Shown here one piece after another: positions 7,448 through 14,790 of a stretch of 25,261 nucleotides of DNA. The notes under the pieces are model-generated. The model was not told the DNA's origin. It made no database searches and saw only the letters and a list, made by a program, of their open reading frames with translations. The number at the start of each line of letters is the position of its first letter. Positions within the stretch are counted from its first letter, which is position 1. The stretch is from positions 1 to 25,261 of the forward strand of contig DFIR01000073.1 of the NCBI GenBank assembly GCA_002372815.1. Direction: 5' to 3'. The stretch is from Lachnospiraceae bacterium UBA3692. Its GTDB lineage: Bacteria; Bacillota; Clostridia; Lachnospirales; Lachnospiraceae. A program made the translations under genes and the position numbers.

Positions 7448-9303
7448 CCCCTTGCCTCCCATGCCAGCTGTTCGTTCGTGTACCAGGCCGTCGCCCTTGC
7501 GATCTCCCGGCCATCAAGGACCACAGGGATCTCGATCGTCTGGGACGTCGTGGCGCTGATCGTAGCGCCGAGGTCCTCACCGATCCCACTCATGTCCGGA
7601 AGGTGTAGATCCGCATCAACCGCGAGGCCGTCAGCCAGCCCGGCGACCGCATCCGTGACCATGCCGGCGTTCTTCGTTACACCGAGAGCCATACCTTCCG
7701 GGATGCTCTCGCCGACCTCGTTTTCAAAGACCTTCGAGGGGCTGTTAATCTTCAACGTATCCTTCGCGGCCTGCAGCGCATCTCCGGCCATGTTTTTCAT
7801 GGCATTAAAAAGATTGGATCCTGCGGCCTTCAGGCCGTTGACCACGCCGTCGATGATGTTCCGCCCGATCCCGGCCCAGTCTGTTTTCAAAAAGGCATCC
7901 TTCGCCTGGGCGAGGAGCTGCCCGATTCCATCGAGGAGCTTCGGGATGGCCTTGATCAGGCCCTCCGCCAGCTTTCCGACGATCTCGCTGCCTTTCTCCA
8001 GAATCTCTGGCAGGTGGTTTATGATCTCGCCCAGCAGGGACAGGATCAACTGCCCGACCGCCGCGAGGATGACCGGGACGTTCTGGATCAGACCGTCAGC
8101 CAGACTACTCACGAGCTGGATCCCGGACTGCACGAGCTGCGGCAGGTTCTGCTGGATCGCCGCGAGCATCTGCACGATCACCTGCGTGGTGGTGCTCATG
8201 ACGTTCGGGATGGAACTGCTGATCCCGCTGATCAGATCAGCGATGAGCTCCACGCCCTTCTGGATCATCTCCGGGCCGTGCTCCTTTATCCCATCCGCGA
8301 CCGATGTCGCGATGTCTCCGCCGACAGTCACAGCGCTCTTCGCGACTGCCCCCAGCGCGTCCAGGATCGGCGGGCCGATCGTCGCCAGCAGGCCCGGCAG
8401 CCGCTCAGAGACGACGGCCACGATGCCCGGAAGCTGGTCCGCGAAATTCTGGATTATAACCGCGAGGTTCGAGGCGACGTTCTCCGCAGCCACGGCCAGC
8501 GTCTCGGCGAACTCCTCGCCGGATATAGATCCGTTCAGGAAGTTATCATATGCGGCCTTCGCCGCGTTCATGGAGCCCTCGATGGTCGCGGACGCTTCCG
8601 CTGCCGTCGTGCCTGTGATCCCGAGCTCGCCCTGGATGACGTGGATCGCCTCATATACGTCGTTCAGGTTCGAGATGTCATACTTGACTCCGGAGAGCTT
8701 CGACGCATCCGCGAGGAGACGCTCCATCTCCGTCTTCGTTCCGCCATACCCGAGCTTCAGGTTGTCGAGCATGGTGTAGTTCTGCTTCGCGAATCCCTGG
8801 TACGCCGCCTGGATGGAGCCGATCGACGTGCCCATCTTGTTCGCGTTGTCAGACATGTCGATGATCGCCTGATCCGCTGCCGCTGCCGCCTTCTTGGTGT
8901 CGCCGCCGAGGGACTGCAGCAGAGAAGCGGAGAAGCTCGTCACCGTCTCCATGTACTGGTTCGCGCTCATGCCGGCCGTAGTGTAGGCCCGTTTCGCGTT
9001 CGCGACCACGGCGTCGGAGGAGTCCTTGAAGAGGGTCTCCACGCCGCCCGCGTTCTGCTCAAGGCTGGCCGTGGACTCCAGGGCCGCCTTCGACATCTCC
9101 GTGAAGCCCTGCACGGCCTGCTTCCCGAGGTTCAGGAAGGCGCCGCCGATGTCCTTCAGGACCTGGTAGCCGAAAGACTTCGAGATCTTCCCGGAGATGG
9201 CGTCGAGCTTAGAGGATATGGTCTTCTCTGTGGTTTGTGTGTCTTTGTCGAGCCCCGAGTTATCGAGCTCGACTTTGTACTTTACGCTGCCGACGTCAGC
9301 CAT
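7444..9303 (-). CDS. Tail tape measure protein
   Basis: A 619-aa protein that sets tail length and occupies the tail lumen. The N-terminus (MADVGSVKYKVELDNSGLD) is the typical tape-measure opening. The middle (~300-460) is made of repeated amphipathic/hydrophobic helices with recurring PxILxxG-type units (NLPQLVQSGIQLVSSLADGL, HLPEILEKGSEIVGKLAEGL). Near the C-terminus, KINSPSKVFENEVGESIPEGMALG is the conserved tape-measure motif. It is short for the family, suggesting a tail of roughly 0.1 micrometre by the usual 0.15 nm per residue rule. The start overlaps the Gp15-like stop by 8 bases. No frameshift is seen. Confidence 0.9.
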   Translation of the reverse strand: MADVGSVKYKVELDNSGLDKDTQTTEKTISSKLDAISGKISKSFGYQVLKDIGGAFLNLGKQAVQGFTEMSKAALESTASLEQNAGGVETLFKDSSDAVVANAKRAYTTAGMSANQYMETVTSFSASLLQSLGGDTKKAAAAADQAIIDMSDNANKMGTSIGSIQAAYQGFAKQNYTMLDNLKLGYGGTKTEMERLLADASKLSGVKYDISNLNDVYEAIHVIQGELGITGTTAAEASATIEGSMNAAKAAYDNFLNGSISGEEFAETLAVAAENVASNLAVIIQNFADQLPGIVAVVSERLPGLLATIGPPILDALGAVAKSAVTVGGDIATSVADGIKEHGPEMIQKGVELIADLISGISSSIPNVMSTTTQVIVQMLAAIQQNLPQLVQSGIQLVSSLADGLIQNVPVILAAVGQLILSLLGEIINHLPEILEKGSEIVGKLAEGLIKAIPKLLDGIGQLLAQAKDAFLKTDWAGIGRNIIDGVVNGLKAAGSNLFNAMKNMAGDALQAAKDTLKINSPSKVFENEVGESIPEGMALGVTKNAGMVTDAVAGLADGLAVDADLHLPDMSGIGEDLGATISATTSQTIEIPVVLDGREIARATAWYTNEQLAWEARG

Positions 9304-9877
9304 GTTTCGCCCTCGCTTCCAGCATCCGGAACAGCTTCGCCCAGCCTTCCTGCAGGCTGTCTCCGTCGCCTCTCAGCGCGTACAGCGCTTTCAGCCGGGT
9401 CAGCTCTGCGATCTGCTTCTGGTTGTATTTGTTCGGTGCAGGTATCTCAGCAGCACGTATGGAGATGATCTCCGCCAGCTTCGTGTCCTTCGGGATCGCC
9501 CGGAGGAGCGCCAGGAAGCGGAGGATGTGGATCGACTTGTCCGCGTAGAGGTTGATCCCGTAGGCCTGCTGGAAGGCCGCGCAGATGTAGTCCCAGTCCT
9601 GCGTGAGGTCCATCGTCTTCGGCCCTGCGGGCTTCGGCCGCTTGTCGTCGCGTACGAGCCGCAGGATGGCCTCCAGAAGCCCCACAGAGAGCTCCGGCGC
9701 CGGTTCCCTAACGAGGATGCCCAGAGCCGTCTCAAGGCGCAGAGCGGGCGCCAGGCGCTCGTCCTGCAGCGCGTCCGCTGCCGCGAAGAAGGCGGCGTAG
9801 GACAGGTCGAGCCGGTAGGTCCGGCCCTCGTGCTCTACCTCTTCCGGGAGCCTCTCGTAAGGCCTCAGCGCGTCCAC
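9296..9877 (-). CDS. Gp15-like tail assembly protein
   Basis: A 193-aa protein resembling the Bacteriophage Gp15 family, which sits between the small chaperone and the tape measure in A118-type phages and is thought to help load the tape measure. Matching features are the opening ERLPEEVEHEGRTYRLDLSYA, the core DWDYICAAFQQAYGINLY and the stretch FLALLRAIPKDTKLAEIISIR. The start is GTG at 9877, overlapping the previous gene by 13 bases without a good ribosome site, so it probably relies on coupling. I looked for a gpG/gpGT type slippery heptamer in the overlap and saw none. Confidence 0.8.
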   Translation of the reverse strand: MDALRPYERLPEEVEHEGRTYRLDLSYAAFFAAADALQDERLAPALRLETALGILVREPAPELSVGLLEAILRLVRDDKRPKPAGPKTMDLTQDWDYICAAFQQAYGINLYADKSIHILRFLALLRAIPKDTKLAEIISIRAAEIPAPNKYNQKQIAELTRLKALYALRGDGDSLQEGWAKLFRMLEARAKHG

Positions 9878-10266
9878 CGCTTATACTTCGCCATCAGGTC
9901 CGTCTGAGCCCTCTGGACTGCCGGGACGATCTTCTCCGAGATGTACGGCACGAAGTCTGCCAGCATCTCGAGGTAGGCGCCGTCGTAGAAGTCCATGATG
10001 GCCGTCACCTGCTCCTTGCCGAAGAGAAGCGCGAACAGTGTCATGATGGCCTCGCCCAGGGCGGCCTCCGCCTCGGCCATGCCGTCCGTGGTCGTCCTGA
10101 GGTCTTTGATCTTCTGCTGGGCCTGGCCGATCTTCGCCCACGCGGCGTTATAGTCGCGCATGATCCGCTCGACCTGCAGGTCAACCTTAACAGTCAGTTC
10201 TTTCCCGTTGTCCTCCAGATGGATCTCATCCACTACGTGTGCTTTTCGGTTAATTGTGTATGCCAT
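9865..10266 (-). CDS. Tail assembly chaperone (gpG-like)
   Basis: A 133-aa protein immediately after the tail tube gene, the position of the first tail assembly chaperone. It begins MAYTINRKAHVVDEIHLED, has a charged helical middle (DYNAAWAKIGQAQQKIKDLR) and an Ala-rich helix, and ends KYKRWTR. An AGGAGGAG site lies 9 bases before ATG 10266. Its 3' end overlaps the GTG start of the Gp15-like gene. A terminator separates it from the tail tube gene, so it is probably made in smaller amounts. Confidence 0.72.
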   Translation of the reverse strand: MAYTINRKAHVVDEIHLEDNGKELTVKVDLQVERIMRDYNAAWAKIGQAQQKIKDLRTTTDGMAEAEAALGEAIMTLFALLFGKEQVTAIMDFYDGAYLEMLADFVPYISEKIVPAVQRAQTDLMAKYKRWTR

Positions 10267-10286
10267 GTGATCAGTCTCCTCCTAAG

Positions 10287-10318
10287 AAAAAAGGCGGACC
10301 GCTTTGACACGGCCCGCC
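10287..10318 (-). terminator. Rho-independent terminator after the tail tube gene
   Basis: On the minus strand a 9-bp stem GGCGGGCCG/CGGTCCGCC (one G-U pair, 8-nt loop) is followed by TTTTTT. It sits 25 bases after the tail tube stop and ends before the chaperone ribosome site, so it would cap the abundant head/tube transcript and let only a fraction read into the tail genes. Confidence 0.82.
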
Positions 10319-10342
10319 CCTGTGTTCTACTGTGTTGCTGTG

Positions 10343-10837
10343 TTACGGTGTCGCCCACGCGTCGCCCTGGAAGGGCACGCCGTTGAAGCGGATCTCGACG
10401 GAGCAGGCGCTCGCGTCGTTGGTGGCACCGGATACGTCCGTCATGTTGCACAGCGTCACGTTCGCGCTGATCACGGCGGACGTGGTTCCTTCCGAGTCGG
10501 TGCGACTCAAGCGGAAATGCGTGTCGCGTGCCGCCATGAGATCGTATTTCTTACTAAAAATGTAGTCCTGCGCGTCATCTCCGTGGACACGACGGCCGGA
10601 CAGAGTGATCGTGGGCGCGATTCCCGTCACATAGTTCGCAGCGAAGCCGTTCCCGCACAGGAAGAAATACTGCTGCACGGTCTCGTTCAGCGCCTCCGCG
10701 ATGTTGTCGAAGCCAGCACAGATCGCCTTCCACGTGGGTGTGGTAGAGCTCGGCGTGGTGTCAATCTCGGCGCTGTAGGAGTACAGCGGCGCGACTTCCG
10801 GCTTCTTGTAATTCTTAATGTCTGCTGCCGTAGGCAT
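10343..10837 (-). CDS. Major tail tube protein
   Basis: A 164-aa protein with the composition of a tail tube subunit: beta-rich, few charges, no signal. It opens MPTAADIKNYKKPEVAPLYSY and contains TITLSGRRVHGDDAQDYIFS and SACSVEIRFNGVPFQGDAW, the type of C-terminal strand pattern seen in A118-like tube proteins. It has a GGAGGT site 8 bases before ATG 10837. It lies between the tail completion protein and a terminator, the standard place for this highly expressed gene. Confidence 0.82.
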   Translation of the reverse strand: MPTAADIKNYKKPEVAPLYSYSAEIDTTPSSTTPTWKAICAGFDNIAEALNETVQQYFFLCGNGFAANYVTGIAPTITLSGRRVHGDDAQDYIFSKKYDLMAARDTHFRLSRTDSEGTTSAVISANVTLCNMTDVSGATNDASACSVEIRFNGVPFQGDAWATP

Positions 10838-10843
10838 AGTCGT

Positions 10844-11239
10844 TTACCTCCAGTAAAATGAGACGTCAAAAGAGGACCCGCAGATCCACTGATTGTTCTG
10901 CTCCCGTCCGATCACGGACGGCGCTGCTGTCGTGGTGATGGCCACCACCTGGATCGCATCGGTGCTGACGTCGCTGTAGTTGTTGTGTTTCGTGAGAACC
11001 TCATGGATCGCCGTCAGGGCGTCCAGGACGGTCTGCTGGTTCTCGTGCTTCCCATTCAGGAGGACCGGGACGGAGTACATCATGCCCTTGTTCAGATGCG
11101 TCTCCGGCGCGTAGCCCCCGTTCCGGATCATACAGATCCCGTTCAGCGGAGGATTCGACCCGAAGACGATCGACGCGTAGGGCTCAGTCATCTCCGCCAG
11201 GTCCACCACTCTGTCAATCATCTCGTCGATAAAAGTCAT
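10844..11239 (-). CDS. Tail terminator/completion protein (phage minor capsid protein 3-like)
   Basis: A 131-aa protein (MTFIDEMIDRVVDLAEM) directly before the tail tube gene, the place of the tail completion protein called minor capsid protein 3 (gp11) in A118-like phages. The stretch LNKGMMYSVPVLLNGKHENQ followed by a helix DALTAIHEVLTK is a familiar pattern for this group. ATG 11239 has GGAGGGG 9 bases upstream and overlaps the preceding stop (ATGA type), so the longer in-frame reading upstream is rejected. Family assignment is by position and general resemblance. Confidence 0.68.
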   Translation of the reverse strand: MTFIDEMIDRVVDLAEMTEPYASIVFGSNPPLNGICMIRNGGYAPETHLNKGMMYSVPVLLNGKHENQQTVLDALTAIHEVLTKHNNYSDVSTDAIQVVAITTTAAPSVIGREQNNQWICGSSFDVSFYWR

Positions 11240-11625
11240 GTTCTCAGCCCCTCCGTGAATCGTTTCTGCGCGATGTCCTTCCAGCGTTCGCCGTAGGCCG
11301 CCTTCGCCTTCTCGCACCACTGCTTCCCCGTTCCGGGCGTCGTGTAGTGGTGCACCGGGTGTGATCCGTCAGCACGTACGCCGAACCACTGATAAAGCGC
11401 GTAGACGCTGTCGTAGACTACGTAGAACTGCCCGGTCGTCTCTCCCTGGACGACCTTCCCGGACTCCCTCAGCCCTCCGGCGGACTGTGAGGATCCGCCG
11501 GAGAACGGGACGAACTTCTCGCTGTCCTGCAGGACCTGCTCTGCGAGCGCATAGGCTGCGACTCCCAGAGCGTGGTCCATGAGCTGGGTCCACTTGGCCT
11601 TATCCGTCTTAACGATTACCGCCAT
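11236..11625 (-). CDS. Head-tail joining protein (minor capsid protein 2 / HK97 gp10-like)
   Basis: A 129-aa neck protein. It has the HK97-gp10/minor-capsid-2 pattern: an N-terminal helix ending in LQDSEKFVPFSGG, then GGLRESGKV, a strand VVYDSVYALYQWFG, and a C-terminal GTGKQWCEKAKAAYGERW helix. It follows the head-closure gene by 16 bases, with an excellent GGAGGTGATCC site before ATG 11625, and its stop overlaps the tail terminator start. It acts in joining the finished head to the tail. Confidence 0.75.
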   Translation of the reverse strand: MAVIVKTDKAKWTQLMDHALGVAAYALAEQVLQDSEKFVPFSGGSSQSAGGLRESGKVVQGETTGQFYVVYDSVYALYQWFGVRADGSHPVHHYTTPGTGKQWCEKAKAAYGERWKDIAQKRFTEGLRT

Positions 11626-11641
11626 TTTAGGATCACCTCCT

Positions 11642-12037
11642 TCAGACGAGGCCGAGCTCCCAGTGGTGTCTCCGTGTTGCAGGTACGTCCGGCAGATCGT
11701 CCACGACGAGGACGGCGTAGTCGCCGACCTCCGTCCCGCTCGCGTCCGTCACGACGGCCCGCATGGTGTCGCCAACCGTCAGCGCCTGCTTCTGCAGGGC
11801 GTAGAGGTCGAGCACCGGCGTCGAGCGCCTGGTGTCCACGAAGAGGACCCCGCGGAGGATCACCTCCGTGTTGTCAGGCCCCTTCACGATGTCGCTGGAG
11901 CTCTGCAGGTGGACGTGGTTCACTGTGTACTCTTCGTAGGTCTTGTTCTGGTAGCGGTCCATGCCCGTCGGCACCTTAAAGACGACGGTATCGTGGAGCA
12001 TACGCCCCGGAATAGGCGCAAGGCTCACATCCACCAC
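11642..12037 (-). CDS. Head completion/stopper protein (minor capsid protein 1-like)
   Basis: A 131-aa protein in the position of the A118-type minor capsid protein 1 (head stopper). It has an N-terminal PGRMLHDTVVFKVPTG, a central LRGVLFVDTRRS, and a C-terminal strand ending DLPDVPATRRHHWEL. The start is uncertain: GTG at 12037 or 12034 overlaps the upstream gene and lies at the base of a hairpin; an ATG further in would remove 12 residues. No strong ribosome site stands before any of these, so coupled re-initiation is likely. Confidence 0.7.
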   Translation of the reverse strand: MVDVSLAPIPGRMLHDTVVFKVPTGMDRYQNKTYEEYTVNHVHLQSSSDIVKGPDNTEVILRGVLFVDTRRSTPVLDLYALQKQALTVGDTMRAVVTDASGTEVGDYAVLVVDDLPDVPATRRHHWELGLV

Positions 12038-12450
12038 CCCCAGACTTGCGGGGGTGTCCCGACTGTCGGGACACCGGGATAGAGCAGCCCTGTCCGCTCC
12101 AGGTAGACATAGACGCCCGGAGCGATCATAGACCGGGATCCGGAAGCAGCCGCGGAGCTGCTTCCGTTGTTCACTGATACCTTCCCGACGGTGAAGCCTC
12201 CGCCGCCCTCACGGCCCGCCACAGCCACGTTCAGGCCGTACTCGAAGAAGTACTCGATCTGGCAGCAGATCGCCTTCTTCACAGCCTCCTGGACGCTCTG
12301 GGACGTGATCGCGAGGATGTCCGCGGCGGACTTATTGATCAGGCCGAGGATCAGATCCTCGGCCCTTGCGTCGTATCTGGGGAAGTCGGTCTGCTGGACC
12401 GGCTCACCCATGTACGTTTGACTGTAGTACTCATACGTCACGAGGCCCAC
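12025..12450 (-). CDS. Head-tail connector (gp6/YqbG-like adaptor)
   Basis: A 141-aa protein just after the major capsid gene. The helical core (RAEDLILGLINKSAADILAI, then QEAVKKAICCQIEYFFEYGL) is the four-helix pattern of gp6-like connectors, which bind the portal ring. A Gly-rich linker and GVYVYLERTGLLYPGVP follow. GTG 12450 has GAGGAGGT 6 bases upstream. The last ~15 codons are a run of hairpin-forming DNA (12037-12075) that overlaps the next gene's start. Confidence 0.75.
   Translation of the reverse strand: MGLVTYEYYSQTYMGEPVQQTDFPRYDARAEDLILGLINKSAADILAITSQSVQEAVKKAICCQIEYFFEYGLNVAVAGREGGGGFTVGKVSVNNGSSSAAASGSRSMIAPGVYVYLERTGLLYPGVPTVGTPPQVWGWWM
12037..12075 (-). promoter_or_regulatory. 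Two adjacent hairpins over the connector/stopper gene junction
   Basis: A perfect hairpin with 10-bp arms GGTGTCCCGA/TCGGGACACC and a 3-nt loop covers 12053-12075. In the minus-strand transcript it is followed at once by CACCCCC-GCAAGTCT-GGGGGTG, a 7-bp hairpin ending at the GTG start of the next gene. Both lie in coding sequence, and could time translation of the stopper gene by ribosome passage; that role is inference. Confidence 0.6.
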
Positions 12451-12466
12451 CGGTCCACCTCCTCGA

Positions 12467-13681
12467 TCAGGTGCCGACGACCTGAGTCGCGTAGCCGGAA
12501 GCCACTACGAAGCCGGTCTGCTTGTTGACAGCTGCCACGGTGATCACTTTGGACGCGGTCAGGCTGCCGATCGTGGCCGGATTAGCCGTCATTTCGGTCC
12601 AGGTGTTGGCGACCGGCGGCACTGCGCCATAGGTGCAGGTGATCGCCGCACTCTGGTCTGCACAGTAGACGAGCTTCACGCCTTCCTGGATCGCGCCGCT
12701 GTCGTAGATACCGGGGCCGGAGACAGTGATCACAGAATCGCCGGCAGATGCGTCAGCAGCGGAGGTCACGGTCAGGGTGCCGATGGTCGGAGCCGCGCCG
12801 AGCTGTGCATAGACGCCTGCCTGCCTCTGAGCGAGGACGAAGACATCGTAGTAGTAGCGTTCGTAGTAAAGGTACTTGCCCTTACTCTGAGCGGTCGGTG
12901 CGGACATCATGCTGGTGTCGTAGATGATCGGGGCAGCGATGGCCATAGGATCATAGAGCAGGAAGTTGATCTGCGCTGCTCCGGAACCAATGGCCCAGCC
13001 CACAGCGAAGTTGTACACCGTCTTCATCATGTCAGACGGGACTTCCTCGATCCGTACGCCATCCAGGCGGGCGACGTTGCGATCCACGTCCTGGATGCCG
13101 TTGGACAGCTCGATGAATCTGGTGATGCCGGCCGCCTGCTTCAGGAGCTTGTAGCACGCCGGGGTCATCTTGCAGCGCACACGGTCACGGTTGACGCGCT
13201 GATCGGTCATATACGCGAGAGCGTTGTCCCATTCGTCGAGGATGTTCGCAGCGGACAGAACCGCGAAAGAAACACCACCGAAAGCCGAAGCGAAGCCGGC
13301 CAGCTTAGAGGACATGTACGCATCCTGCTCCGGGATCTTCTGGAACTGGTTGAACGTCCGCGTCACGTTGGCAATCGTCGCGACCTCGTTGGTCTCGTCG
13401 ATGTCCATCGGATCGACCAGGGTGTCCCAGTCGCGGTCCATCTGCAGATCGTGTGCTTCCCAGTTCACGTCGAAGTTCCGGTTAAACACGCCGTCAATCC
13501 GGTCGCGGTTCACCGCGCGGGCGCCGGTGGTGGACATGCTCGGAATATAAACGGTCTTACCGCGCAGCGGACGGAAGCGCTGGCTCTCGCCCTGGTTCCA
13601 CAGGTCGGCATAGTAGGAAAGATACGGGTAGGCGTTAGCCAGTTCACGGCCATACTGGGCCGCATAGTTCAGGTTAGGCAT
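12467..13681 (-). CDS. Major capsid protein
   Basis: A 404-aa coat protein following the scaffold gene. Residues ~1-295 look like the A118/P22-like coat group: N-terminal YGRELANAYPYLSYYADLWN, then GKTVYIPSM, VNRDRIDGVFNRNFDVNW and VTRTFNQFQKIPEQDAYM, the E-loop and spine pattern. Residues ~300-404 form an extra Ser/Thr/Ala-rich beta domain (TIGTLTVTSAADASAGDSVI), probably surface-exposed on the shell. ATG 13681 is preferred over an adjacent TTG because AAAGGA lies 8 bases upstream; the scaffold stop is 4 bases away. Confidence 0.85.
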   Translation of the reverse strand: MPNLNYAAQYGRELANAYPYLSYYADLWNQGESQRFRPLRGKTVYIPSMSTTGARAVNRDRIDGVFNRNFDVNWEAHDLQMDRDWDTLVDPMDIDETNEVATIANVTRTFNQFQKIPEQDAYMSSKLAGFASAFGGVSFAVLSAANILDEWDNALAYMTDQRVNRDRVRCKMTPACYKLLKQAAGITRFIELSNGIQDVDRNVARLDGVRIEEVPSDMMKTVYNFAVGWAIGSGAAQINFLLYDPMAIAAPIIYDTSMMSAPTAQSKGKYLYYERYYYDVFVLAQRQAGVYAQLGAAPTIGTLTVTSAADASAGDSVITVSGPGIYDSGAIQEGVKLVYCADQSAAITCTYGAVPPVANTWTEMTANPATIGSLTASKVITVAAVNKQTGFVVASGYATQVVGT

Positions 13682-13684
13682 CAA

Positions 13685-14167
13685 TTATCCTTTCTGGGGA
13701 ATAAAGCCCCAAGAGTCCATAAAGGACGGGCCGGTCTTTCCGGACGGGACGCTGCCCTGCGGCTGCGCTCCGAAGGACGGCTTCGGCGGCTCTTCCTTCG
13801 TGGTGAACAGATCCGGCATGGAGCCCTGCAGCTCCTGGAGCTGTTCGGTGTACGGTTTGTGCTTTTCGGCATGGTCCAGTTTTTCCCAGACGATATCCCT
13901 GTAGGGCGCCTTCACGCTGGCGAAGTCTTCGCCCTGGAAGGCTTTCAGCTTCGCGTTTTCCCCCATGAGCGCGAGATACTCGGCTGTCGTCTTGACGTCA
14001 GGCGGCGGTGCTTCTTTCTTTGCGGCCTCGACTGCCGCGTCGATCTGTGCCTGTACGTCACTCTGAGGGACATAGTCCTTCAGTGTCCGGTTCCGCTCCG
14101 CGAGGATCACGTCGACCTTATCCTCCGGGACACCGTTGTCCAGTAAAAACTTTCTTGAAAATGCCAT
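13685..14167 (-). CDS. Capsid scaffolding protein
   Basis: A 160-aa hydrophilic protein directly before the coat gene. The N-terminus MAFSRKFLLDNGVPEDKVDVI and the following RNRTLKDYVPQSDV are the recurrent opening of Firmicute phage scaffolds. The middle is helical and charged, and the C-terminus is Pro/Gly/Ser-rich (FGAQPQGSVPSGKTG) with a final SFMDSWGFIPQKG that may contact the coat. AGGAGG lies upstream of ATG 14167. No protease gene is present nearby, so scaffold would have to be released uncut. Confidence 0.82.
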   Translation of the reverse strand: MAFSRKFLLDNGVPEDKVDVILAERNRTLKDYVPQSDVQAQIDAAVEAAKKEAPPPDVKTTAEYLALMGENAKLKAFQGEDFASVKAPYRDIVWEKLDHAEKHKPYTEQLQELQGSMPDLFTTKEEPPKPSFGAQPQGSVPSGKTGPSFMDSWGFIPQKG

Positions 14168-14235
14168 ATTTTACATCCTCCTGTTTAACGCCTTGATGGC
14201 GGCGAATTTTTACGTTTTACGCCCGTCGGCGCATA

Positions 14236-14258
14236 GAAAAAGCACCCTCACGGGTGCT
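14236..14258 (-). terminator. Rho-independent terminator before the scaffold gene
   Basis: On the minus strand AGCACCC-GTGA-GGGTGCT (7-bp stem, 4-nt loop) is followed by TTTTT. The stem begins in the stop codon of the small acidic gene upstream. It separates the packaging/portal genes from the abundant scaffold and coat genes, 69 bp before the scaffold start. Confidence 0.85.
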
Positions 14259-14476
14259 CAGTCTTCGTCCTCATCATCCGCGACCGCGGCCCCGACGCTC
14301 TCGTCGAGGCGGTCGATCGCCTTCTGCAGCAGCGTCTTCGCTGCCGCCTGCAGGGCCTTCTTGCTGTCCGGGTCCTCCATGCGGATCGCCTGCTCGACGA
14401 TGTTCGCCGCGCTGTGAATCAGATCCCCGACCTCGTAGGCCTCCTTGTTTTTCTCGTCTTCACTGTTTACGGGCAC
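14258..14476 (-). CDS. Small acidic helical protein of unknown function
   Basis: A 72-aa protein not recognised. It is a single helical body (YEVGDLIHSAANIVEQAIRM, then KKALQAAAKTLLQKAIDRL) with a very acidic tail (DDEDED). GTG 14476 is the chosen start because AAAGGAGG lies 8 bases upstream; a longer TTG reading lacks a site. It overlaps the upstream zinc-motif gene by 17 bases. Its acidic nature could suit binding to a basic partner such as capsid or DNA-binding protein, but nothing proves it. Confidence 0.68.
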   Translation of the reverse strand: MPVNSEDEKNKEAYEVGDLIHSAANIVEQAIRMEDPDSKKALQAAAKTLLQKAIDRLDESVGAAVADDEDED

Positions 14477-14624
14477 TGGTCTTTCCTCCTTTCTTCGGTG
14501 CCGGTTTCTTGGGTTCAACTTTCTCGGCTGCCGGCATACCCGGGAGGATCTTCCCGCAGTTGCGGCAGTGGATCCCGTCGGCCATGCCGACGAGGTACTT
14601 CAGCTCGTGCTTACAGTCAGCCAT
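14460..14624 (-). CDS. Tiny zinc-ribbon-like protein
   Basis: A 54-aa protein. The N-terminal half holds a likely metal site: C4 and H6 (MADCKHELKY), then C20 and C23 (HCRNCGKILPG). The second half is a Lys/Pro-rich basic tail (EPKKPAPKKGGKTSARKQ), typical of nucleic-acid contact. GGAGG lies 6 bases before ATG 14624; the start overlaps the preceding gene and the 3' end overlaps the following gene. Similar small zinc ribbons occur in phage head modules, but this one is not assigned. Confidence 0.72.
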   Translation of the reverse strand: MADCKHELKYLVGMADGIHCRNCGKILPGMPAAEKVEPKKPAPKKGGKTSARKQ

Positions 14625-14790
14625 TAGTCCCTCCTTCTCTCGTTTTAGCTATAGACGACATAGATCTCTTTATAAAGGCCTTTGCTGCGTCACCTTTGAT
14701 TCCATTCTCTTCGCAGTACTTGCGAAGATCCTGGAGCTCATAGTAAGCGATCTTTTCGCTGAGGCCGTCCTCGCCTCCTGTGAATATCAT
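14617..14790 (-). CDS. Small unknown protein coupled to the MuF-metallopeptidase gene
   Basis: A 57-aa protein with the helical core LSEKIAYYELQDLRKYCEENG followed by KGDAAKAFIKRSM. Its ATG overlaps the TGA of the MuF fusion gene as ATGA, with GGGAG about 8 bases upstream, so its translation is tied to that gene. Not recognised. Its place straight after a toxin-like fusion makes it a candidate immunity or accessory protein, though it is very short for an immunity protein. Charge is roughly balanced, and it has no membrane segment. Confidence 0.72.
   Translation of the reverse strand: MIFTGGEDGLSEKIAYYELQDLRKYCEENGIKGDAAKAFIKRSMSSIAKTREGGTNG

Noticed and set aside
7034..9468. Long plus-strand frames (581 and 484 codons) opposite the tail genes
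   Set aside because: They are antisense to well-supported Dit and tape-measure genes, have no family features or ribosome sites, and are rich in Arg/Pro/His as shadow frames of GC-rich DNA are.
9865..9877. Programmed frameshift joining the two tail chaperone genes (gpG/gpGT type)
   Set aside because: No X XXY YYZ slippery heptamer is seen in the overlap, and the second gene has its own GTG start and reads as a complete Gp15-like protein.
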